Origin: Patescibacteria group bacterium
GTDB lineage: Bacteria > Patescibacteriota > Patescibacteriia > 2-12-FULL-60-25
Direction of reading: 5' to 3'
Assembly (NCBI GenBank): GCA_028688515.1
Contig: JAQTXZ010000002.1
Span: 89,791-152,819 of the forward strand
DNA length: 63,029 nucleotides
The translations under genes and the position numbers were made by a program. Within the stretch, counting starts at the first letter, position 1. Each line of letters opens with the position of its first letter. The notes beneath the pieces were generated by a model. That model was not told where the DNA came from. It did not search any database and saw nothing but the letters and a program-made list of their open reading frames with translations. Below, one piece after another: positions 55,728-63,029 of the stretch.

Positions 55728-55874
55728 ATAAAATAAAATTAATACCAATAAAGAGCGTCGAAATCCGGCGCTCTTTTCTTTTATCCACAGAACTGCTAAT
55801 ATTTATGAGCTAAATATTCCACAGGGACTCCAACATCCATAATTCTTAATTCATAATTCTTAATTGAATAAGTT

Positions 55875-56222
55875 ATGTCAGAAACAAACACTTCCGAAAA
55901 AATGTCTTTTGATGCAAAAGATATTCAGGACAACAAAGTCATTGCGGCATTGGCTTACATTGTTTTCTTTCTCCCATTGATTGCGGCGAAGGATTCCAAG
56001 TTTGGAAAAGAACATGCAAAACAGGGTTTGGTTTTGCTGATCGCCTCCTTGATAATTTGGGTCGCGGGAATGGTTATTCCTGTCATTGGTTGGTTCATTA
56101 TCGGTCCGCTCGGTTCGATTTTGATTCTAGTGATCGCCATCATCGCCATCATCAAAACCTTGCAAGGCGAGTTTTGGGAAATCCCATACATCGGCAAATA
56201 TCGCCACAGTTTCAAGTTTTAA
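55875..56222 (+). CDS. DUF4870/Tic20-like small membrane protein
   Basis: 115 aa. Four hydrophobic helices, with the pattern NKVIAALAYIVFFLPLIAAK, GKEHAKQGLVLLIASLIIWV, GWFIIGPLGSILILVIAIIA and the C-terminal GEFWEIPYIGKYRHSFKF. This matches DUF4870-type proteins, common and uncharacterised. A single family-1 arm (55837-55866) lies just upstream, and a terminator follows at 56246-56276. Confidence 0.8.
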   Translation: MSETNTSEKMSFDAKDIQDNKVIAALAYIVFFLPLIAAKDSKFGKEHAKQGLVLLIASLIIWVAGMVIPVIGWFIIGPLGSILILVIAIIAIIKTLQGEFWEIPYIGKYRHSFKF

Positions 56223-56245
56223 ACAGAATCAACATCGTTTTGTAG

Positions 56246-56276
56246 AGACGCCCTTGTAGGGCGTCTTTGCTTTTAG
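56246..56276 (+). terminator. Terminator of the DUF4870-like gene
   Basis: agacgccc-ttgta-gggcgtct followed by ttgctttt. It shares the tagagacgc motif with other hairpins in the window. Confidence 0.8.
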
Positions 56277-56355
56277 AACCCTCTCTTGGGTAAGAGAGGG
56301 CAGGATGAGTTAGGCTGTACTCTGCTAAAATTAGCCTAATAATTGCATGAGGGGA

Positions 56356-56384
56356 TTGACAAAACTCCATTTTTATGCTATATT
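56356..56384 (+). promoter_or_regulatory. Consensus promoter of the secreted 381-aa protein
   Basis: TTGACA, 17 bp, TATATT. The transcript would have a ~155-nt leader, unlike the leaderless core genes. Confidence 0.8.
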
Positions 56385-56452
56385 CAGCCATTCGGTTGAA
56401 ATGGAAGATCGTGCTAAATTGTTATAAAGTTGGGTTATTGAACCTTACAAAT

Positions 56453-56509
56453 ACCCGAAAGTAACGATAGTTTGTCTTTGTTAAAGATGGCTTGTCGCCA
56501 CTTTCGGGT
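56453..56509 (+). promoter_or_regulatory. Leader hairpin upstream of the 381-aa gene
   Basis: acccgaaagt (56453-56462) pairs with actttcgggt (56500-56509), a perfect 10-bp stem. It ends 37 nt before the start codon, 25 nt before the AGGAGG site. It could be a thermosensor, protein site or stabiliser; no known riboswitch was recognised. Confidence 0.5.
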
Positions 56510-56545
56510 TATCTAGGGAAAAGCAACCAAGTCCAGGAGGATGTC

Positions 56546-57691
56546 ATGCGTCATTTCGTAAAGTTCATGTTCGCAGTGCTGGTCGCGGTCGGGTTTACGT
56601 CCAACGTCAAGGCGGATGTGCCCGGCCAGAAGTGGCACGTCGTGATGGGAGCTCGCGCCTTCGCTCCGCGTTGCGACGCAATTGGCGACATCGTCATCGG
56701 AGGCGAGGACGGCAAGACGCCGATTTACTCATGCCGCAACGGCGACGACTGGCAGGCGGTCAAGGGCAATCAGATGCTCACTCCGCACTGCACGCAGATG
56801 AAGTACATCTGGTGGTCGCCCGAGCAGCGCGCCGTCATGTACACCTGTACGGACGATGCGGTGATGATCGGCAACCAGCCGCAGCCGCAGGATGGACCGT
56901 GGGCGATCGAACAAGTCGATTACCTCGAACAAGTCAATTACCAAGCAAGGTTGTGTAGCGGCTATGACTCCGATTGTATGCGGCGCCTAGTGCATAAGGA
57001 GCACAAGAACTCCTACGGGTATGAGGACGTGAAGCCTCGTCGCTTTCCTGACGGAGTGCTCGAGATCACATTCGAGTGGTCTTCGCCCGTCCCGATCGCT
57101 CCTGCGCCGAGCGAGGCCTCGGATGTCGAAGTGGTCAACCGGCCTTACAACCCACCTCCTCCATGCATTGGGTGCTACGGGTCGTCGGCCGACGGTCCTT
57201 CTGCGCCGTACGGCATGCCGTCGGCAGATCCGACGCGGATTCCGTCCGGGAAACCGGCGGCGGTCTCTTGCGGCGATGAGGTAGTCACCTGGTATTTGGG
57301 TGATGCTGACAAGGCGGTGTGGATCAAGCGCGATGGTGACAAGCTCCGCGTTTGTGCCGGCAAGTCGCTGGGCAAGGCTTGGGACGATACTTGGGATGTG
57401 ACGAACTACGACGACGGCACTCCTTCGTATTTCGCCCGTGGCAACGACAACTGGCGCTTGGTCAGCGGCACGACTGAGGCGCCGGCCTACGAGTCGATTG
57501 CCTGGCACTCGTGGGTGAAGGTTAACGGACGTGACGCTCGCGCCTACATCGCGACCGGCAAGGTCGGAGAGTCGACTCCGGCAGTGTATGGCATGCTCGA
57601 CGGCCGGCAGGTCTCGAGCGCCTCGCATAGCGCCAAGTTCTGGCGCTTCATCCCGTCCGCAGGGACGTTTGTCTTTGCAACCCAGGGCTGA
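56546..57691 (+). CDS. Secreted protein of unknown function, 381 aa
   Basis: The start ATG 56546 is preceded by AGGAGG at 5-nt spacing. A signal peptide (MRHFVKFMFAVLVAVGFTSN, cleavage after VKA) directs export. The mature part has two Trp/Cys-containing beta-rich halves: GQKWHVVMGARAFAPRCDAI with TPIYSCRNGDDWQAVKGNQM, and later VTWYLGDADKAVWIKRDGDK with RLVSGTTEAPAYESIAWHSW. The similarity between halves suggests an internal duplication. A proline-rich linker (RPYNPPPPCIGCYGSSADGP) lies between. No family recognised. GC-rich codons, a canonical promoter and a strong Shine-Dalgarno suggest transfer. It has its own terminator. Confidence 0.75.
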   Translation: MRHFVKFMFAVLVAVGFTSNVKADVPGQKWHVVMGARAFAPRCDAIGDIVIGGEDGKTPIYSCRNGDDWQAVKGNQMLTPHCTQMKYIWWSPEQRAVMYTCTDDAVMIGNQPQPQDGPWAIEQVDYLEQVNYQARLCSGYDSDCMRRLVHKEHKNSYGYEDVKPRRFPDGVLEITFEWSSPVPIAPAPSEASDVEVVNRPYNPPPPCIGCYGSSADGPSAPYGMPSADPTRIPSGKPAAVSCGDEVVTWYLGDADKAVWIKRDGDKLRVCAGKSLGKAWDDTWDVTNYDDGTPSYFARGNDNWRLVSGTTEAPAYESIAWHSWVKVNGRDARAYIATGKVGESTPAVYGMLDGRQVSSASHSAKFWRFIPSAGTFVFATQG

Positions 57692-57718
57692 GCTCGTCTC
57701 CCGAGTTCGCTCATCTAC

Positions 57719-57772
57719 AGAACCGTTCGGAACCTTCAACTGAAGGATCTCCTCCGAGCGGTTCTTGTTTTT
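57719..57772 (+). terminator. Terminator of the 381-aa gene
   Basis: agaaccgttcgga pairs with tccgagcggttct (13 bp, one G-U), then tgtttttgtgttttt. Confidence 0.85.
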
Positions 57773-57775
57773 GTG

Positions 57776-58002
57776 TTTTTGTAATATTTCTGTAGAGACG
57801 CAAAATCTTGCGTCTAACCAATTAACCAATAACCGCCTTTCCCCCATTCGACGGGGGAAAGGCTCCCCCGCAATATAATCAAAATGAGGGGGTGGATAGA
57901 GGGGCTTCGCGTCCCCTTTTGCAAGGGGGACAGTCATGATGCAAGGCATCGTGACAGAGGGATCAACTCGACACTAACTCATAATCACGTTACCATGTCG
58001 CC
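57776..58002. repeat. Repeat-rich gap before prfB
   Basis: Contains the second copy of the 31-nt hairpin (57788-57818), then cctttcccccattcg/cgggggaaagg (about 57838-57864) and gtccccttttgcaagggggac (57912-57932). A gatgcaaggcatc hairpin follows. No gene is present. Confidence 0.7.
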
Positions 58003-59133
58003 ATGTTTGACGAGACGAAACAGCGGCTAACGGCATTGCGCGCAAAGCTTGAAGAAGCTTGGCAAGTTTTGGATTTGAGCACGCGCAAAGATGAGATCGG
58101 CGCGTTGGAGTACGAAGTCTCAAGTCCTGATTTTTGGAACAATCCCGACAAGGCAAAGACGGAAATGCAAAAGCTGTCTGATCTCAAAAAGGAATACGAA
58201 CAGTGGTCCGGTTTGCGTGTAGAACTGATGGACTTGGAAGAGCTGGTGGAAATGTCATCAAAAGATAAAGATGATTCATTCGAGGGCGAGGCAACGCAAA
58301 AAATCGATGAGCTTGAAAAGCGGTTCGCGGAAATGGAGTTTGGGTTGATGTTTTCCGGCGCTCACGACAACTCAAGCGCCGTCGTTTCGATACATGCCGG
58401 GGCCGGGGGAACGGATGCGCAGGATTGGGCCGAGATGCTGCAAAGAATGTATTTTCGTTATGCGGAAAAGAAGGGCTGGAAGGTCAAACTCGTTGATGAA
58501 AGCCGCGGCACGGAAGCCGGTATAAAGTCCGCAACGTTTTTCGTTGAGGGAAGACAAGCATACGGACATCTAAAAGGCGAAGCCGGCGTGCATCGTCTGG
58601 TTCGTCTTTCCCCGTTCAACGCAGATAGCCTGCGTCAGACGTCATTTGCGCTGGTGGAAGTTTTGCCGGAGTTTGATGAGACAGTGTCAATCGAAATCAA
58701 ACCCGACGATTTGCGTATCGATACTTTTATGAGCGGCGGCAAAGGCGGGCAGTCGGTCAATACAACTTATTCAGCGGTGCGCATCGTTCATCTTCCCACA
58801 AAAATAACCGTCAGCTGCCAAAACGAACGTTCGCAGATGCAGAACAGAGAGACGGCCATGAAGATTCTGAAGTCAAAACTTTTGCAACTTAAAGAGCAAG
58901 AAGTCTTAAAAGAAAGAAAAGAATTGCGCGGCGAGTTTCATAGCGCCGAATGGGGAAATCAAATCAGATCTTATGTTTTGCAGCCGTACAGGATGGTCAA
59001 GGATTTGCGCACCGGCCACGAGACGTCTGATACCGACGGCGTGCTGGACGGAGATTTAGATGCGTTTGTCGAAGCCGAGTTGCGTCAGGGCATAAAGCCC
59101 GGTGATGCGAGGGCTGATTTTAATGAAGAATAG
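58003..59133 (+). CDS. prfB: Peptide chain release factor 2
   Basis: 376 aa. RF2 releases peptides at UGA and UAA stops. The catalytic motif reads SGGKGGQSVNTTYSAVRIVH (GGQ) and the stop-codon tripeptide is SPF (RLSPFNADSLRQT). The N-terminal coiled domain FDETKQRLTALRAKLEEAWQ is complete in one frame, so the programmed +1 frameshift common in other bacteria is absent. Presence of RF2 fits UGA being a real stop here. The gene is full length; the next gene starts 67 bp downstream with a different style of start. Confidence 0.96.
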   Translation: MFDETKQRLTALRAKLEEAWQVLDLSTRKDEIGALEYEVSSPDFWNNPDKAKTEMQKLSDLKKEYEQWSGLRVELMDLEELVEMSSKDKDDSFEGEATQKIDELEKRFAEMEFGLMFSGAHDNSSAVVSIHAGAGGTDAQDWAEMLQRMYFRYAEKKGWKVKLVDESRGTEAGIKSATFFVEGRQAYGHLKGEAGVHRLVRLSPFNADSLRQTSFALVEVLPEFDETVSIEIKPDDLRIDTFMSGGKGGQSVNTTYSAVRIVHLPTKITVSCQNERSQMQNRETAMKILKSKLLQLKEQEVLKERKELRGEFHSAEWGNQIRSYVLQPYRMVKDLRTGHETSDTDGVLDGDLDAFVEAELRQGIKPGDARADFNEE

Positions 59134-59142
59134 GGACTACTC

Positions 59143-59171
59143 TTGCTAAAAAAGCGAAAATGTGCCAATTT
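59143..59171 (+). promoter_or_regulatory. Candidate promoter of the receiver gene
   Basis: TTGCTA, 17 bp, CAATTT. The AAGGAG ribosome-binding site follows. Confidence 0.4.
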
Positions 59172-59200
59172 AAGGTAGGTCGATTGAAAAGGAGTGTTGC

Positions 59201-59551
59201 ATGTCAAAAGTTCTCATTGTGGAAGACAATTCTTCTGTCAGCAGAGCCTATGTCCGGTGGCTGCAGAAGAAGGGTGCAATAGTGCTTCAAGCCGAGAATG
59301 TTGATGAAGCTCTCAGCTTGATATTGGTGCATTCGGATATCGACGCAGTTGTGCTTGACGGCGAGGTTCCCGGCTCGCAGACTACGACCAAGCTCGCCGC
59401 GACGATGAGGCGCAACTTTCCATCGTGTCGTTTGGTGGCGGCAGTGGGAGACTTGGAGAAGCATCCCGAGCTTGTCAGACTATGTGATGCAGCTTTCGAA
59501 AAGCCCAACTTCGATAGGCAGCAGTTCTTCACGGCTCTTGGCCTCCCATGA
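59201..59551 (+). CDS. Stand-alone response-regulator receiver protein
   Basis: 116 aa, CheY-like. The acidic pocket is VEDN, the phospho-acceptor Asp lies in AVVLDGEVPG, and the conserved Lys is in AFEKPN. No output domain follows, so it would act by protein contact. No histidine kinase is in the window. The start has AAGGAG 6-7 nt upstream, unlike neighbouring prfB and tsaC, and its codons are more GC-rich. The stop is followed by a weak hairpin with TTTTT. It may have been acquired; its partner kinase is unknown. Confidence 0.85.
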   Translation: MSKVLIVEDNSSVSRAYVRWLQKKGAIVLQAENVDEALSLILVHSDIDAVVLDGEVPGSQTTTKLAATMRRNFPSCRLVAAVGDLEKHPELVRLCDAAFEKPNFDRQQFFTALGLP

Positions 59552-59604
59552 TCTTTGGGGGTCTTTTTGTTTCTAGTTTTTTGATTACGGGTTATACTCA
59601 AATA

Positions 59605-60225
59605 ATGGAAATACTTAATTTGGAAAGAGAGCAAAAGAGCGTTCTTGAGAAGGCTTTGGTCATTTTGCGCCAAGGCGGCGTTGTTGCCTTTCCCACGGAA
59701 ACCTCGTATGGTCTGGGCTGCGATCCGCGCAACTTGGCGGCGCTCGGTAAAATCTATCGCATCAAAAGCCGCGCAACTTCAAAAGCATTGCCGCTCGTCG
59801 CTTGTTCGATGGAACAGATTGAATCTATTTTTGACATGCCCGCAAAAGTCCGCGAGTTAACCGATAAACATTGGCCCGGCCCGCTGACAGTTTTGCTTGA
59901 ACCAAAAGACATGAGACTGCGTCACGCCTTACCTGTATTTAAAGACGGCCTTGCCGCGGTGCGCATCTCCTCTTATTCTTTTGTGCAATCGCTCGTCTAC
60001 TCTTACGGTTTTCCGCTTACGGCTACATCTGCAAATATCAGCGATGAGAAACCGTGCTATTCCGTGCAAGAAATTTTGAAGGCTTTTGAATCCCAAGATG
60101 CTTCCAGGCAGCCGGATCTGATAATCGACGGGGGAGTGTTACCGGAGAGTGAGCCTTCGACGATAGTCAGAGTCAATGCTGATGGGAATGTTGAGATTGT
60201 TAGACAGGGAGCGATCCAATTATGA
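59605..60225 (+). CDS. tsaC: Threonylcarbamoyl-AMP synthase (Sua5/YrdC)
   Basis: 206 aa from ATG 59605 (MEILNLEREQKSVLEKALVI). It makes threonylcarbamoyl-AMP for the universal tRNA modification t6A37. Motifs: GGVVAFPTETSYGLGCDPRN, KSRATSKALPLVACSMEQI, HWPGPLTVLLEPK and PLTATSANISDEKPC. It lacks the extra Sua5 C-terminal domain, so it is the short TsaC form. TATACT lies 6 nt before the ATG, indicating a leaderless mRNA. Its stop overlaps the rsmA start (ATGA), coupling the two genes. Confidence 0.93.
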   Translation: MEILNLEREQKSVLEKALVILRQGGVVAFPTETSYGLGCDPRNLAALGKIYRIKSRATSKALPLVACSMEQIESIFDMPAKVRELTDKHWPGPLTVLLEPKDMRLRHALPVFKDGLAAVRISSYSFVQSLVYSYGFPLTATSANISDEKPCYSVQEILKAFESQDASRQPDLIIDGGVLPESEPSTIVRVNADGNVEIVRQGAIQL

Positions 60226-61106
60226 CCCCAACACAAATCAATGCCGCATTAGCGTCAATGGGAGGCAAAGCCAATAAACATCTTGGCCAGCATTTTTTGA
60301 TAGATCAATCCGCATTGGAGACAATCGTCGAGGCCGCTGAAATAAAAAAAGGCGATCGCGTGCTCGAGGTCGGCCCGGGTCTTGGTGTTTTAACGCGAGC
60401 TTTGATTGATGCGGGTGCCAATGTGACAGCCGTAGAAAAAGATCGTCGTTTTGCTGCTCATCTGTCTAATGAGTCTGATGATGTGCAATTGTTGATGGCT
60501 GATGCTGCTAAACTTAATTGGAACGAGCTTGTGGGCGATAGGCCTTGGAAATTTGTATCTAATTTGCCTTATGCCATCACTTCGCTGGCTTTGCGCAAAG
60601 CTCTGTACGAGGTAAATCCAAAGCCAAAAATGGTTGTTGTACTGGTACAGCGTGAAGTTGCTGAGAGGGTCGTCGCACTTCGCACGTCGCACGTCGCACG
60701 CCCGAAGACGTCATTGCTGTCGCTTATGGTCGGACTCGTTTCAGACGACGTCAGCATTGTCCGCCGTGTGCCGGCCGGTGCATTTTATCCGCCGCCGAAG
60801 GTCGAGTCCGCTATCCTTAAGATCGTCCCACGTCCCAATCGTCCTACGTCCTACGTACAAACCGGTGACTACGTGGGACGCGGGACGAGCGACGTGCGAC
60901 GATTGTTTGATCCGGAGGAAGTCATGAAAGTCGCCAAAAAGGGTTTTGCGCATCCGCGCAAGTTGGTGCAAAGAAACTTGCAAATAGAAAATAGCAAATG
61001 GCAAGAGTTGTCAGAGCAGATCGGATTTAACATTAAAGCACGTGCGGAAGATCTTTCGGTGCAGGAATGGACGGAACTCGCGAAACAAGTGACAACTGGA
61101 AACTAG
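60222..61106 (+). CDS. rsmA: 16S rRNA dimethyladenosine transferase RsmA/KsgA with repeat-encoded inserts
   Basis: 294 aa, slightly longer than usual (~270). It dimethylates two adjacent adenines near the 3' end of 16S rRNA. The SAM site is HLGQHFLIDQSALETIVEAA and LEVGPGLGVLTRAL; the catalytic motif is VSNLPYAITSLAL. The sequence RTSHVARPK interrupts the loop after EVAERVVA. NRPTSYVQTGDYVGRGTSDVR interrupts the region before FDPEEVMKVAKKGFAHPRKL. Both are translations of cgcacgt / gggacg-type repeats. The frame and catalytic motifs are intact, so the enzyme is probably active. The stop TAG lies in another repeat arm. Confidence 0.93.
   Translation: MTPTQINAALASMGGKANKHLGQHFLIDQSALETIVEAAEIKKGDRVLEVGPGLGVLTRALIDAGANVTAVEKDRRFAAHLSNESDDVQLLMADAAKLNWNELVGDRPWKFVSNLPYAITSLALRKALYEVNPKPKMVVVLVQREVAERVVALRTSHVARPKTSLLSLMVGLVSDDVSIVRRVPAGAFYPPPKVESAILKIVPRPNRPTSYVQTGDYVGRGTSDVRRLFDPEEVMKVAKKGFAHPRKLVQRNLQIENSKWQELSEQIGFNIKARAEDLSVQEWTELAKQVTTGN
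60671..60902. repeat. Repeat arms inside rsmA (cgcacgt unit)
   Basis: The left arm (60671-60703) is tandem cgcacgt units. The right part has cccacgtcccaatcgtccta (from about 60827) pairing with acgtgggacgcgggacgag, and then cgacgtgcgacg, which pairs with the left arm. All of it is translated in frame. Confidence 0.75.
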
Positions 61107-61180
61107 AAACTGGAAAGAGTAAGGGTAGTAACTAAGTAGCTCTTTCTAGTTTCCAGTTTTTAGTTTCTAGTTTTTGGTAA
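61095..61180. repeat. Inverted repeat (aaactgg unit) after rsmA
   Basis: The left arm aactggaaactagaaactgg holds the rsmA stop TAG (61104-61106). The right arm is ctagtttccagtttttagtt and on. The loop is ~22 nt and there is no cargo. Confidence 0.85.
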
Positions 61181-61252
61181 AAAAAGAGCCCGTCAACCTG
61201 TAGCGACACGGTAGGTAGGGACAAGTCGAGACTTGTCCTCGTGTTCAGGTTG
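61178..61252 (-). terminator. Terminator of the minus-strand pair
   Basis: Read on the minus strand: caacctg pairs with caggttg around a gacaagtctcgacttgtc hairpin, followed by acgggctcttttttt. Confidence 0.75.
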
Positions 61253-61282
61253 CGGGTGAGCCGCGGGTCGTTGCCGACGACG

Positions 61283-61696
61283 TCAGCGAGGGTTAAAGGT
61301 GAGGTCGACCTCGAAGGTGGGGAAATCGTCCTTGACCATGGTATAGAGTCCGAGGTCGTAGTCGAAATAGTAGTCGTCTACCAAGCGGCATCGCCACTCT
61401 GTCGCGCTCTCGGTACCATCGCGAAAGATGATCCGCAGAGCTATCTTCTTGACGTCTTCCAGGTGTGGAGACCTCGCGTATCTCGGATCATGTGGGAAAT
61501 AGAGACAATTCAGGCATGCGGTGGGTTCTGTCCCAATTCGATTCGCCAGCTTTTTCTCATACTTGGCGATGGGCTTGTAATTCGAACGGATCTCGAACGG
61601 CACAACATGACCGCGGTACGCCACGCCGTAGTGGAACGTGACTGTGATACTATTGCTCGCGGTTGCTTTTTCTATTTTCAGAAATTCAGCCCTCAT
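61283..61696 (-). CDS. Unknown 137-aa protein
   Basis: The start ATG 61696 has GGAGGA 4 nt upstream on the minus strand. The sequence is beta-rich with aromatic residues: ITVTFHYGVAYRGHVVPFEI, a Cys pair in TACLNCLYF, and RLVDDYYFDYDLGLYTMV. No signal peptide, membrane helix or known motif. The Cys-x-x-Cys could bind metal. It lies 10 nt downstream of the other minus-strand gene and shares its terminator, so they form a two-gene operon. Codon usage is GC-rich, unlike tsaC-rsmA. I cannot assign a function. Confidence 0.65.
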   Translation of the reverse strand: MRAEFLKIEKATASNSITVTFHYGVAYRGHVVPFEIRSNYKPIAKYEKKLANRIGTEPTACLNCLYFPHDPRYARSPHLEDVKKIALRIIFRDGTESATEWRCRLVDDYYFDYDLGLYTMVKDDFPTFEVDLTFNPR

Positions 61697-61706
61697 CTCA
61701 TCCTCC

Positions 61707-62057
61707 TCACGCCGCGCGGCGTGCTTGTTCTTTTGCGATGCTGTCGAGCTTGGACGCGAAGTTGCGCAGGCATGTTACAGCCAGCTGGGCACGCGTGCAA
61801 AATCGTGTCTGCTGGTGCCAGATGTCTTCTTCGGACCGGCTGGCTTCGGCCCAACCTTTGGCGTGCTTTCGCAACTCGTGTGCGACGATAGCACCGTGAC
61901 CTGGGTTGGAAACAGTGAGGTCGGACAGGAGGCGACGTTCTCGCATGGTGATCGAGCCCGTCTTACCGATGTCCTTGAGTGCCTGCCTTACGAGCTTGTC
62001 GAGAGACTCCAGGTCATCTCTGGCCTGGTGTACTTGGGCTTCCGAAATGTCGTTCAT
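61707..62057 (-). CDS. Unknown 116-aa helical protein
   Basis: The start ATG 62057 (MNDISEAQVHQARDDLESLD) is chosen for the GGAGGA site 5 nt upstream; a longer frame to 62351 crosses a repeat element and is unlikely. The protein is mostly helical: DKLVRQALKDIGKTGSITMR, then ERRLLSDLTVSNPGHGAIVA and a C-terminal helix ending KEQARRAA. No family recognised. It is the first gene of a two-gene minus-strand unit whose promoter would lie near 62100-62200, next to the repeat at 62210-62315. It is convergent with rsmA and divergent from the rRNA operon. Confidence 0.6.
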   Translation of the reverse strand: MNDISEAQVHQARDDLESLDKLVRQALKDIGKTGSITMRERRLLSDLTVSNPGHGAIVAHELRKHAKGWAEASRSEEDIWHQQTRFCTRAQLAVTCLRNFASKLDSIAKEQARRAA

Positions 62058-62209
62058 GGGCATCCTCCGAGTTGTGAACGCCTTGTTTTGAGGCTTTAAA
62101 GCCGGTAGACAGGGCGATTGGGTGCGATATCCATCTGCCTGCACAGGGCGTTTGGAATCAAAGAAATTAGCAGAGTTTGGCTTTTTTGTCAATACGAGCC
62201 ATGCCCTCC

Positions 62210-62315
62210 ACGTACCTCGTACCACGTACCACGTACCAATCATTAAAACAGTCCTAAATATGCTTTTTGGGGCATGGGACGTTGTACGTGGTACGTCGTA
62301 CGTTGTACGTTGGTT
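62210..62315. repeat. Inverted repeat (acgtacc unit) upstream of the rRNA promoter
   Basis: The left arm 62210-62240 (cgtacctcgtaccacgtacc and on), a ~38-nt loop, and the right arm 62279-62313 (acgttgtacgtggtacgtcg and on) are complementary. It ends just before the tandem -35 boxes of the rRNA promoter. Confidence 0.85.
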
Positions 62316-62344
62316 TGGGGCTTGACACACCCAACGAAACGTCC

Positions 62345-62373
62345 TTGACAAGCATCCCGCCTTCGGCTAAACT
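62345..62373 (+). promoter_or_regulatory. rRNA operon promoter
   Basis: TTGACA, 17 bp, TAAACT. A second TTGACA stands at 62322-62327. The transcript would start near 62380, giving a ~255-nt leader before 16S. A gaaatac / tttctgaaactt-rich region in it could hold antitermination signals, not identified with confidence. Confidence 0.75.
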
Positions 62374-62635
62374 TCTCGCACCTTACAAATCAACGTACAT
62401 CGAAGCCGGAAGCGTTTGACTGGAAGCTTGGTTTCAAATCGAGATTCGCCGTTCCGTGGTTTGTATGTTTTTTGGACAACAGAAGAGTGATCGTCTAAGG
62501 AAATACGTTCTTCTAGGTTTTCTGAAACTTATAGTTTGAGAAAGTCTATGTTTCCGGTCTAACGATCGGAAGCTAAAAAATGACCTTCACATCTCTACCA
62601 GGAGTGTGAAAGGTGTAATGGATCATTCGTGATCC
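62374..62635 (+). other. rRNA leader
   Basis: No gene. It is A/T-rich with a stable hairpin atggatca-ttcg-tgatccat (62618-62637) abutting the mature 16S 5' end, probably part of the precursor processing structure. Confidence 0.6.

Positions 62636-63029
<394 letters not shown>

Overview
The window looks like a contig from a Patescibacteria / Candidate Phyla Radiation bacterium. Evidence: a divergent 16S rRNA 5' end (62636-63029), compact housekeeping genes, many small four-helix-bundle/GIY-YIG genes, a giant secreted Cys-rich protein, a VanW-type protein, a short SMC, and few biosynthetic genes. UGA is used as a stop at several genes (7884, 51959, 53490, 60225), so the standard bacterial code applies and this is not a UGA-recoding Gracilibacteria/SR1 lineage. 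I cannot place it to class; an ABY1-like relative is only a guess.

Layout. 1-4000: end of a membrane protein (possibly ComEC), a non-coding or degraded stretch, a Cys/Gly-rich M23-like lipoprotein and a four-helix-bundle cassette. 4.1-8.8 kb: recA, ftsK, a GIY-YIG cassette and a RodZ-like gene. 8.8-13.9 kb: an accessory, RNA-rich region with one 617-aa unknown protein, a 48-aa basic protein and several long inverted repeats that look like structured RNAs. 13.9-31.2 kb: rpoB-rpoC, yebC-ruvC, an MBL-fold gene, gyrA, then divergent clpP, DHH phosphoesterase and rbfA, and a short smc. 31.3-47.7 kb: a candidate small RNA, then an envelope block (VanW-like, Hsp20, a calcium-repeat membrane protein and a 4251-aa secreted protein). 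47.8-56.2 kb: a second four-helix cassette, nusA, yidC, a PRC-barrel gene, a nucleotidyltransferase, an O-antigen-ligase-like gene, groES-groEL with a CIRCE-type operator, and a DUF4870-like gene. 56.3-63.0 kb: a secreted unknown, prfB, an orphan receiver, tsaC, rsmA, a minus-strand pair of unknown genes, then the rRNA promoter and 16S.

Two patterns cut across the genes. First, most core genes have a -10 box only about 5-14 nt before the ATG and no Shine-Dalgarno sequence (probably leaderless mRNAs), whereas six accessory genes (1008, 9156, 56546, 59201, 61283, 61707) have clear GGAGG-type sites and look different in composition. This suggests acquired genes or two modes of translation. Second, the intergenic regions are full of inverted repeats whose arms are built from 7-9-nt tandem units. 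Each locus has its own unit, the upstream gene's stop codon often lies inside the first arm, and several loci carry cargo between the arms (four-helix-bundle genes, a GIY-YIG nuclease, a structured RNA). One family is present both loaded (7525-7924) and empty (51355-51485), and some copies sit in frame inside rsmA, the nucleotidyltransferase and the ligase. I consider this the most interesting candidate undescribed system here.
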